Below are positions 1 to 5,202 of a stretch of DNA of 8,921 nucleotides, piece after piece. Position 1 is the stretch's first letter. Each line of letters starts with the position of its first letter. Below the pieces are notes generated by a model. The model saw nothing but the letters and a program-made list of their open reading frames with translations. It ran no database searches and was not told the origin of the DNA. The translations under genes were made by a program, and so were the position numbers. Source of the DNA: Actinomycetota bacterium (GTDB taxonomy: Bacteria; Actinomycetota; Thermoleophilia; Miltoncostaeales; Miltoncostaeaceae); contig SXZC01000062.1 of NCBI GenBank assembly GCA_005788075.1, positions 1 to 8,921 of the forward strand, given 5' to 3'.

Positions 1-664
1 CGGCGACCACCGCCGCGGGTGGCGCGGGGGATGCCGCCGCCGGTGCCGCGCCCGGCGCACCGGCGATGGCGGCCTCGACGTCGGCCTTCACGATGCGCCC
101 GCCGGGGCCCGTGCCCCGGATGGTCGCGAGGTCGATGCCCGCCCGTGCGGCCATGGTGCGGGCGAGGGGCGACGCCGCCACGTGTTCGGAGGTGGCGGTG
201 ACGTCGGCCGGGGTGAAGGCGGCGGCGATCGTGTCCGCGGTGCCGTCATCGGCCGTGGGAATACCCTGCGCCTCCTCCTGCGTCTCTTCCGGCACCGGCT
301 CCGTCCCTATCCCTGCCCCTGCTTCCTCCGCTGCGGCCTGGGTGACCGCCTCGATCTCCTGCGTGGGCGCGTCGGGTATCTCGATCACGCCCGTCACGCC
401 GGGGTCATCCGCGGCGGCGACCCCGCCTCCGCCACCCTCGCCGATCGAGGCGATGGGCGCGCCGACGTCCAGCACGTCGCCCTCTGCGGCGATGATGCGC
501 AGCGTCCCCGACTCGGGGGCCTCGACCGTCATCGTGGCCTTGTCGGTTTCGATCTCCACGAGCGGCTCGCCCTTGGTGACGGCCTCGCCGTCGGCCTTGA
601 GCCACGTGAGCACGGTGCCCTCCTCCATGGTGTCGGAGAGCTTGGGCATGAGCATGTCGCTCAC
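1..664 (-). CDS. pdhC: Pyruvate dehydrogenase-type E2 (dihydrolipoamide acyltransferase), N-terminal part, cut by window edge
   Basis: E2 core subunit of a 2-oxo acid dehydrogenase complex. It carries the acyl group on a swinging lipoyl arm and transfers it to CoA in the cytoplasm. The 221 residues visible begin with a single biotinyl/lipoyl domain (about 2-76), containing MPKLSDTMEEGT and the lipoylation site ETDKA (Lys42). An acidic linker follows (about 85-160), then an E1/E3-binding domain (about 163-200, ASPLARTMAARAGIDL and GTGPGGRIVKADV), then an Ala/Pro linker. The catalytic acyltransferase domain lies outside the window. The GTG start at 664 overlaps the E1 beta stop as GTGA and sits 5 bases after a strong Shine-Dalgarno (GGGAGGTG), so it is preferred over the ATGs at codons 4 and 6. 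The MPKLSDTMEEGT signature is typical of pyruvate-type E2, but branched-chain or acetoin E2 cannot be excluded without the catalytic domain. The linker has unusual codons (GCA, GGG, ATA) for this genome. Confidence 0.93.
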   Translation of the reverse strand, partial: MSDMLMPKLSDTMEEGTVLTWLKADGEAVTKGEPLVEIETDKATMTVEAPESGTLRIIAAEGDVLDVGAPIASIGEGGGGGVAAADDPGVTGVIEIPDAPTQEIEAVTQAAAEEAGAGIGTEPVPEETQEEAQGIPTADDGTADTIAAAFTPADVTATSEHVAASPLARTMAARAGIDLATIRGTGPGGRIVKADVEAAIAGAPGAAPAAASPAPPAAVVA

Positions 665-1662
665 CGGGGCACCTCCCGTGCCAGGGTCGCCATGACGGCC
701 GCCACCACGTCGGCGGGCTGGGGAATCGCTGCCTGCTCGAGGTTCTTCGCGTACGGCATCGGCACGTCGGCCGAGTTCACGCGCCCGATCGGGGCATCGA
801 GCCAGTCGAAGCACGACTCGTAGAGATGGGCGGCCAGGTTGGCGGCGATGCCGCACTCGGGCCAGCCCTCATCCACCACCACGGCGCGCGAGGTGCGGCG
901 CACGCTCTCGGCGAGGGTGTCGAGGTCGAGGGGGCGGTACGTGCGCGGGTCGATCACCTCGGCCTCCACGCCCTGCGCGGCCAGTTGCTCGGCGGCGGCC
1001 AGCGCCACCCACACCATGCGCGAGGTGGCCACGATGGTGCAGTCGCGTCCGGGGCGCCGCACCACCGCCTGCCCGAAGGGGATGAGGTGGTCCTCCCCGC
1101 CCACCGGGCCCTTCTTGCCGTAGAGCCCCTCGCTCTCGAGCACGATCACCGGGTCGTCGTCGCGGATGGCCGTCTTCAGGAGCCCCTTGGCGTCCTCGGG
1201 CGTGGAGGGCACGCATACCTTGAGCCCCGGCACGTGGGCGAACATCGCATCGAGCGAGTGCGAGTGCTGGGCCGAGAGCTGGTGCCCTGCGCCGCCGGGC
1301 ATGCGGATGACCATCGGCACGTCCACCTGGCCGCCGAACATGTAGTGGATCTTCGAGGCGTTGCTCACGATCTGGTCCATCGCCACCAGCGCGAAGTTCA
1401 CCGTCATGATTTCCACCACGGGGCGCAGCCCGGCCATCGCCGCGCCCACGCACAGCCCGGTGAAGCCGGCCTCGGTGATGGGGGTGTCCACCACGCGCTT
1501 CTCTCCGAACTCCGCGAGGAGCCCCTTGGTCACCTTGAACGCGCCTTCGAAGTGCCCGATGTCCTCTCCCATGAGGAACACCGACTCGTCGCGGATCATC
1601 TCCTCGCGCAGGGCCTGGTTGATGGCCTCGCGGTACGTGACGTCCTTGACCTCGGTGCTCAT
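661..1662 (-). CDS. pdhB: Pyruvate dehydrogenase-type E1 component, beta subunit
   Basis: Beta half of the thiamine-diphosphate-dependent E1 heterotetramer, which decarboxylates pyruvate (or a related 2-oxo acid) and reductively acylates the lipoyl group of E2. The product is 333 residues, the usual length for this family. The transketolase pyrimidine-binding domain spans about 5-180. It has GEDIG (32-36), the conserved cofactor-activating Glu in PITEAGFTG (Glu64), and the AQHSHSLDA loop (His133) that corresponds to the conserved AQHS of human E1 beta. The C-terminal transketolase domain (about 200-325) contains EVIDPRTYRPLD and VVVDEGWPECG. The ATG at 1662 overlaps the E1 alpha stop as ATGA and is where family homology begins. 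The frame stays open upstream through E1 alpha, but that extension is arginine/glycine-rich shadow. There is no clear Shine-Dalgarno, so translation is probably coupled to E1 alpha. Assignment to pyruvate rather than branched-chain substrates rests on overall resemblance and the E2 signature. Confidence 0.95.
   Translation of the reverse strand: MSTEVKDVTYREAINQALREEMIRDESVFLMGEDIGHFEGAFKVTKGLLAEFGEKRVVDTPITEAGFTGLCVGAAMAGLRPVVEIMTVNFALVAMDQIVSNASKIHYMFGGQVDVPMVIRMPGGAGHQLSAQHSHSLDAMFAHVPGLKVCVPSTPEDAKGLLKTAIRDDDPVIVLESEGLYGKKGPVGGEDHLIPFGQAVVRRPGRDCTIVATSRMVWVALAAAEQLAAQGVEAEVIDPRTYRPLDLDTLAESVRRTSRAVVVDEGWPECGIAANLAAHLYESCFDWLDAPIGRVNSADVPMPYAKNLEQAAIPQPADVVAAVMATLAREVPR
670..677 (-). promoter_or_regulatory. 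Shine-Dalgarno deciding the E2 start
   Basis: On the minus strand this reads GGGAGGTG, followed by 5 bases and then the GTG at 664. It is the best match to the anti-Shine-Dalgarno in the window. It lies within the last codons of E1 beta and supports translation of E2 from GTG rather than the nearby downstream ATGs. Confidence 0.7.
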
Positions 1663-2681
1663 GGCCGCACCAACGCGCTGCCATTCGCGGCGTCGTTCCA
1701 CGGCTCGGCGTAGACGTAGTCGGCGAGGTCCGCGACGGGCACCTCGGGGCTCCCCTGGGCGAAGGCCGTGGCGTCGTCCACCACCGTGTCCACCTCGGCC
1801 TGCATCGCGGCCACGCCCTCGGCGTCGATGATGCCCTCGCCCAGCAGCACCCGCTCGAAGGTGATCAGCGGGTCGCGTGCCTTCCAGCGCTCCTTCTCCT
1901 CGGCCGCGCGCACGGTGTCGGGGTCGCTCATCGAATGGCCCCGGTAGCGGTAGGCCAGGAGCTCCACGCATGCGGGGCGCCGCTCCTCGCGGGCCAGCCG
2001 CGCGGCCTCCGAGAGCGCCGCGCGCACCGCCAGCACGTCCATGCCGTCCACCTTCCACGACTCGATGTCGTAGGCCGCCGCCCGCGGGAAGAAGTCGTCC
2101 ACCGCGGCGGCGCGCTCCACGGGCGTGCCCATGCCGTACTGGTTGTTGAGGATGAGGAAGACGATCGGCAGGTCCCAGAGGCCGGCCATGTTGAAGCACT
2201 CCGAGACCACGCCCTGGTTGGCCGCGCCCTCCCCGAACATCGTCACCGACACCTGCTCGGTCTCGCGGTAGCGGGCGGCCCATGCCAGGCCCAGCGCCAG
2301 CGGCACCGCGCCGCCCACGATGCCGTACCCACCGTAGAAGGCGCGCTGCACGTCCATGAGGTGCATCGACCCGCCGCGGCCCCGGCAGATGCCCGTCTCC
2401 CGGCCGAGCAGCTCGGCCATGATCGCCCGCGGGTCGGTGCCGCGCGCGAGGGCCTGGCCGTGTTCGCGGTAGGTGGAGGTGAGCGGGTCGTCCGGGCGCA
2501 GCGCGGAGACGGTGCCGACGATCGCGGCCTCCTCTCCGATCGCCAGGTGCAGGAAGCCGCCGATGCGCCCCGCCATGTACTCCTCGGCGGCGCGCTCCTC
2601 GAAGCGGCGGATGAGGGTCATGGTGCGGAAGATCTCCCGCATCTCCTCGGGCGGTGGGATCGGCGGCGGCGAGGTGCTCAT
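1659..2681 (-). CDS. pdhA: Pyruvate dehydrogenase-type E1 component, alpha subunit
   Basis: Alpha half of the thiamine-diphosphate E1, pairing with the beta subunit encoded next to it. The product is 340 residues, normal for the family. The dehydrogenase E1 domain (about 15-315) starts with the TLIRRFEERAAEEY helix. It continues with HLAIGEEA (45-52), YREHGQALARG, GRGGSMHLMD (101-110) and the thiamine-diphosphate motif running from GEGAANQG (150-157) to LILNNQYGMG (176-185). YRYRGHSMSDPD (245-256) matches the loop that carries regulatory serines in mitochondrial E1 alpha, although nothing here shows phosphorylation. The usual GDG of the cofactor motif is GEG (Glu151). The ATG at 2681 overlaps the GNAT stop as ATGA and has a GGAG eight bases upstream. 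The Pro-rich leader (MSTSPPPIPPPEE) is short and common in such proteins. The alpha2-beta2 form contrasts with the single-chain AceE of many actinobacteria. Confidence 0.95.
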   Translation of the reverse strand: MSTSPPPIPPPEEMREIFRTMTLIRRFEERAAEEYMAGRIGGFLHLAIGEEAAIVGTVSALRPDDPLTSTYREHGQALARGTDPRAIMAELLGRETGICRGRGGSMHLMDVQRAFYGGYGIVGGAVPLALGLAWAARYRETEQVSVTMFGEGAANQGVVSECFNMAGLWDLPIVFLILNNQYGMGTPVERAAAVDDFFPRAAAYDIESWKVDGMDVLAVRAALSEAARLAREERRPACVELLAYRYRGHSMSDPDTVRAAEEKERWKARDPLITFERVLLGEGIIDAEGVAAMQAEVDTVVDDATAFAQGSPEVPVADLADYVYAEPWNDAANGSALVRP

Positions 2682-3190
2682 CGCGCCTGCTCCAGGTGCA
2701 GCTCCACCACGGTCACGTCGCGCCACGCGCCCTCGACGTGCCCGTGCGCGTGGTGGGTTCCCACCTCGCGGAATCCGCGCCCGCGCGCGAGCGCCAGGCC
2801 GGCCGCGTTGCCCTCGAGGATCATCCCCACGAGCTTCCAGTATCCGAGGTCGGGGGCCGTGCCGATGAGGTGGTCGAGCATCTGCCCGCCGGCACCGGTG
2901 CCCTGGGCCGTGGCCGAGATGTAGACGGTGTACTCGGCCACCCCGTCGTACCACTCGCGATGCGAGAACGGGGCCAGGGCCCCCCACCCGATGACGTCTC
3001 CGGCGTCGTCGAGCACCCACACCGGCGCGCGCTCACCGCGCGCGGCGAGCCAGTCCGTGCGCTCCGCCTGGTCGTGCGGGCCGATGGCGAAGGTGGCCAC
3101 GCCCGTGGCGATGGCCTCGTCGTAGATGGCGCCGATGGCGCCGGCGTCACCGGGTCCGGCCCTGCGGATGAGGCGCTCTCGCGTCGGCAC
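2678..3190 (-). CDS. GNAT N-acetyltransferase, phosphinothricin acetyltransferase-like (PAT family)
   Basis: Acetyl-CoA-dependent N-acetyltransferase of the PAT/MddA group, whose members acetylate phosphinothricin, methionine sulfoximine or similar amino-acid analogues; the substrate here is unknown. With the start used it has 170 residues. IRRAGPGDAGAIGAIYDEAI forms the first strand and helix. VWVLDDAGDVIGWGALAPF (57-75) and EYTVYIS (86-92) are the central strands. The acetyl-CoA loop is QGTGAG (96-101, matching Q/R-x-x-G-x-G). The end GNAAGLALARGRGF and GAWRDV (155-160) is typical of PAT. The start is uncertain. GTG 3190 lies 7 bases after TATGCT and suits a leaderless start; ATG 3202 gives 174 residues; GTG 3235, sharing a base with the HtrA stop (TAGTG), gives 185. 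None has a Shine-Dalgarno, and the extra N-terminal residues do not look conserved. The gene overlaps E1 alpha by 4 bases, so it heads the pdh operon, although no link to pyruvate metabolism is evident. Confidence 0.88.
   Translation of the reverse strand: MPTRERLIRRAGPGDAGAIGAIYDEAIATGVATFAIGPHDQAERTDWLAARGERAPVWVLDDAGDVIGWGALAPFSHREWYDGVAEYTVYISATAQGTGAGGQMLDHLIGTAPDLGYWKLVGMILEGNAAGLALARGRGFREVGTHHAHGHVEGAWRDVTVVELHLEQAR
2690..2693 (-). promoter_or_regulatory. Shine-Dalgarno for E1 alpha
   Basis: On the minus strand this is GGAG, eight bases before the ATG at 2681 and inside the end of the GNAT gene. Together with the ATGA overlap it supports the chosen E1 alpha start over any start further upstream in the same open frame. 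Confidence 0.55.
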
Positions 3191-3197
3191 GCGGACC

Positions 3198-3203
3198 AGC
3201 ATA
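3198..3203 (-). promoter_or_regulatory. Candidate -10 box (TATGCT) for the GNAT-pdh operon
   Basis: The minus strand reads TATGCT, then 7 bases, then GTG (3190). This spacing would put the transcription start at or next to the GTG, giving a leaderless mRNA and an independent promoter for GNAT-E1 alpha-E1 beta-E2 just after the HtrA gene. No convincing -35 is visible. The box also contains the alternative ATG start at 3202, so the two readings compete. Confidence 0.4.
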
Positions 3204-3234
3204 GAACGGCTGGACCCGGTGCCGACGCCGTTCA

Positions 3235-4446
3235 CTAGCCGCGCCCGATGCTCGCGGGACGGTCCTCCAGCCGCAGCGTCACCGTCTTCTCCTGCCCGTC
3301 GCGCAGCACGGTGACGGTGATCGACTCGCCCACGCGGCGGCTCGCGATGGCGCGGCTGACGTCCGCCATGTCCTGCACCTGCTGGCCGTTGATGGCGATG
3401 ATCAGGTCGCCGCCCCGCGGTACCCGCGCCTCGGCGCTATCGGCCGCCTTCAGCTCGCCCTTCGCCGCCGGGCCGTCCTCCTCCAGGCCGGCGATCACCA
3501 CGCCACGCCTGCCCTCGAGGTCGAGCGCCTTCGCCATGGCGGGCGTGAGGTCGCGGCCGGTGATGCCGATCCACGCGTGCTCCGGCTCGCCGCCGTCGAT
3601 CACCGAGCGCGCGATGGGCTTGATGGTGTCGATGGGGACGGCGAAGCCCAGGCCCACGTTGCCGCCGTCACGGCTGGCGATCTGCGAGTTCATGCCGATC
3701 ACGCGCCCGGCGCGGTCGAACAGCGGACCGCCGGAGTTGCCCTGGTTGATCGCCGCATCGGTCTGGATGGTGTTCTGGATCGTGAAGCCGTTGGGCGACT
3801 CGATGGTGCGCTCGAGGGCCGAGACGATTCCGGTGGTGGCCGTGCGCTCGAGCCCGTAGGGGTTCCCGATGGCCACGACCTCCTGCCCCACCACGAGCCC
3901 GCCGCTCGAGCCGAGCGGCACGGGCTGCACGCCCTTCGGCACGGAGCCGATCTTCAGCACGGCGAGGTCCGTCGACTTGTCGAGGCCGAGGACGCTGGCC
4001 TTCTCCTCGGTGCCGTCGGAGAACGTCACCGTGATGTCGTCGCTGTCGTCCACGACGTGCGCGTTGGTGAGGATGTGGCCGTCGCGATCGATCAGGAAGC
4101 CCGATCCGAGGCCGCCGCCCGAGCCCGATCCGGCCTCGATCAGCACCACGGCCGGCGACTCACGGCGCACGATCTCGGCTACCGAGAGGGCGCCGTCGGC
4201 GCGCTGCACGGCATCCTCGGCCACGACCGCGGCATCGGATGGCGACGCCGCGCTGGTGGTGATGGGCGCGGTCTCGCGGATCACGGTGACGTTGCCGTCC
4301 CCCAGCTCGCCGGTGGCGGCCAGCACGCCCAGCGTGACCGCCGCGCCGACCAGCGCGGGGATCACCAGGGCAGCCGCCCTGCGGGCACCGGAGGGACGCT
4401 TCGGGGCCGCCTCGCGGGGCGGCTCGTTCGGGCTCATGTCGCTCAT
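3235..4446 (-). CDS. Membrane-anchored HtrA/DegP-type serine protease with one PDZ domain
   Basis: Trypsin-like envelope protease of the HtrA (S1C) family, which degrades or refolds damaged exported proteins outside the membrane. The product is 403 residues: a short cytoplasmic tail rich in Pro and Arg, one membrane helix (about 24-44, after KRPSGARR), and a low-complexity linker (45-88). The protease domain follows (about 90-285) with the complete triad His130 (TNAHVV), Asp160 (STDLAVLK) and Ser238 (NQGNSGGPLF). A single C-terminal PDZ domain spans about 290-395 (GVVIAGLEEDGPA, PRGGDLIIAINGQ). The uncleaved anchor and single PDZ resemble actinobacterial HtrA/PepD and Firmicute HtrA rather than periplasmic DegP with two PDZ domains. 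The start is ATG 4446; ATG 4437, three codons in, is an alternative. Neither has a Shine-Dalgarno. The gene is divergent from a two-component system across 57 bp, which suggests control by that regulator. Its TAG stop touches one possible start of the GNAT gene. Confidence 0.95.
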   Translation of the reverse strand: MSDMSPNEPPREAAPKRPSGARRAAALVIPALVGAAVTLGVLAATGELGDGNVTVIRETAPITTSAASPSDAAVVAEDAVQRADGALSVAEIVRRESPAVVLIEAGSGSGGGLGSGFLIDRDGHILTNAHVVDDSDDITVTFSDGTEEKASVLGLDKSTDLAVLKIGSVPKGVQPVPLGSSGGLVVGQEVVAIGNPYGLERTATTGIVSALERTIESPNGFTIQNTIQTDAAINQGNSGGPLFDRAGRVIGMNSQIASRDGGNVGLGFAVPIDTIKPIARSVIDGGEPEHAWIGITGRDLTPAMAKALDLEGRRGVVIAGLEEDGPAAKGELKAADSAEARVPRGGDLIIAINGQQVQDMADVSRAIASRRVGESITVTVLRDGQEKTVTLRLEDRPASIGRG

Positions 4447-4453
4447 GGATGGG

Positions 4454-4459
4454 GTTGTA
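4454..4459 (-). promoter_or_regulatory. Weak candidate -10 box (TACAAC) for the HtrA gene
   Basis: The minus strand reads TACAAC, then 7 bases, then the ATG at 4446. It matches TATAAT at four of six positions but lacks the final T. Its position mirrors the better boxes before the regulator and SDR genes, so a leaderless HtrA transcript is possible. Confidence 0.3.
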
Positions 4460-4469
4460 CCGCGCGATC

Positions 4470-4491
4470 GTTAGGGCCGGGTTAGGACCGG
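4470..4491. promoter_or_regulatory. Tandem 11-bp direct repeat, candidate OmpR-family operator in the divergent promoter
   Basis: Two directly adjacent 11-mers, GTTAGGGCCGG (4470-4480) and GTTAGGACCGG (4481-4491), differ at one base. Read as half-sites this is GTTAGG-N5-GTTAGG. Winged-helix regulators of the PhoB/PhoP/WalR type bind head-to-tail as dimers to such repeats with 11-bp periodicity, and the gene starting 12 bp downstream encodes one. The second repeat abuts the TAGCAT -10 box, so the repeats cover the -35 region of the regulator promoter. They also lie 24-45 bp upstream of the HtrA start. I infer autoregulation and possible control of HtrA. Confidence 0.5.
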
Positions 4492-4497
4492 TAGCAT
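4492..4497 (+). promoter_or_regulatory. Candidate -10 box (TAGCAT) of the response-regulator operon
   Basis: TAGCAT lies six bases before the ATG at 4504, so transcription would start at about the A of the ATG and give a leaderless mRNA. No Shine-Dalgarno is present in the upstream 20 bases. The -35 position has no good hexamer and is instead occupied by the tandem repeat, as in promoters that depend on an activator. Confidence 0.45.
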
Positions 4498-4503
4498 CGC
4501 GTC

Positions 4504-5202
4504 ATGGCCGAACGGGTGCTCGTGGTGGACGACGAGAAGTCCATCCGCAAGGTGGTGGAATACGCCCTCACGGAGGGCGGCTTCGAGGTGCTGTCCGCCG
4601 GTCGCGGCGACGACGCCCTCGAGATCATCGAGAAGGAGCCCGTCGACCTGGTGGTGCTCGACCTCATGCTGCCGGGCCTCGACGGCATCGAGGTGTGCCG
4701 CCGCATACGGGCCACGCGCAACGTGCCGATCATCATGCTGTCGGCGCGCGATGACGAGGTGGACAAGGTGCTCGGGCTCGAGATGGGCGCCGATGACTAC
4801 GTGACGAAGCCCTTCTCGCCGCGCGAGCTGGTGTCGCGCGTAAAGGCCAACCTGCGCCGCGCCCGCGTGGTGCCGGTGCAGGAGGACCCCATCCGCGTGG
4901 GCGACATCGAGGTGGATCCGGCGGCGCGCACCGTCATGCGCGACGGCGAGGACATCCCGCTCACGTTCTCCGAGTTCGAGATCCTCCTCAAGCTCATGAA
5001 GTCACCGCGGCGTGTCTTCACCCGCGAGGAGCTGATGGACCACCTGTGGGATGGCTCCTTCTACGGAGACCTCCGCAGCGTGGACGTCCACGTGCGCCAC
5101 CTGCGCCAGAAGATCGAACGCGATCCCGCGAACCCGGTGATCATCCGCACGGTTCGCGGCGTCGGGTACGCGCTCGGCCGGGAGGACGGGTCGGCGGAGT
5201 GA
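4504..5202 (+). CDS. OmpR/PhoB-family two-component response regulator
   Basis: DNA-binding transcription factor switched by phosphorylation. It has 232 residues, the family norm. The receiver domain (about 3-116) has the acidic pair Asp9/Asp10 (VVDDEKS), phosphoacceptor Asp53 (VVLDLMLPGLDG), switch Ser80 and Tyr99, and conserved Lys102 (DYVTKPFSPREL). After a short linker comes a winged-helix effector domain (about 128-226), with LTFSEFEILLKLM, FTREELMDHLWDGSFYGDLRSV, recognition helix VDVHVRHLRQKIE and the final hairpin IIRTVRGVGYALG. It resembles PhoP/PhoB/RegX3/WalR/MprA regulators, but sequence alone does not say which regulon. The ATG at 4504 is the only start compatible with the full receiver domain; no Shine-Dalgarno precedes it. 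The gene overlaps the kinase by 4 bases (GTGA) and so forms a cognate pair. The adjacent 11-bp repeats suggest that it regulates its own promoter. Confidence 0.96.
   Translation: MAERVLVVDDEKSIRKVVEYALTEGGFEVLSAGRGDDALEIIEKEPVDLVVLDLMLPGLDGIEVCRRIRATRNVPIIMLSARDDEVDKVLGLEMGADDYVTKPFSPRELVSRVKANLRRARVVPVQEDPIRVGDIEVDPAARTVMRDGEDIPLTFSEFEILLKLMKSPRRVFTREELMDHLWDGSFYGDLRSVDVHVRHLRQKIERDPANPVIIRTVRGVGYALGREDGSAE
5181..5186 (+). promoter_or_regulatory. Shine-Dalgarno for the histidine kinase
   Basis: GGAGGA ends 12 bases before the GTG at 5199, a slightly long spacing. With the GTGA overlap it supports starting the kinase at 5199 rather than at codons further upstream in the same open frame, which would give an Arg/Pro-rich extension unlike any kinase. 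Confidence 0.5.

Noticed and set aside
66..823. Plus-strand open frames over the E2 region (209 and 213 codons)
   Set aside because: They are low-complexity and antisense to a clear lipoyl domain and E1/E3-binding domain on the minus strand.
1663..2283. N-terminal extension of the E1 beta frame upstream of the ATG at 1662
   Set aside because: The extension lies wholly inside E1 alpha, is Arg/Gly-rich and resembles no E1 beta. Homology starts at MSTEVKDV and the ATGA overlap marks the true start.
4461..4470. Possible inverted repeat CGCGCGATCG in the divergent intergenic region
   Set aside because: Only CGATCG is palindromic, which is too short to mean much in such GC-rich DNA, and it is not linked to the tandem repeat.
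5046..5198. Upstream extension of the kinase frame into the regulator gene
   Set aside because: The residues are Arg/Pro-rich and overlap the winged-helix domain of the regulator. GTG 5199 has the GTGA overlap and a Shine-Dalgarno.
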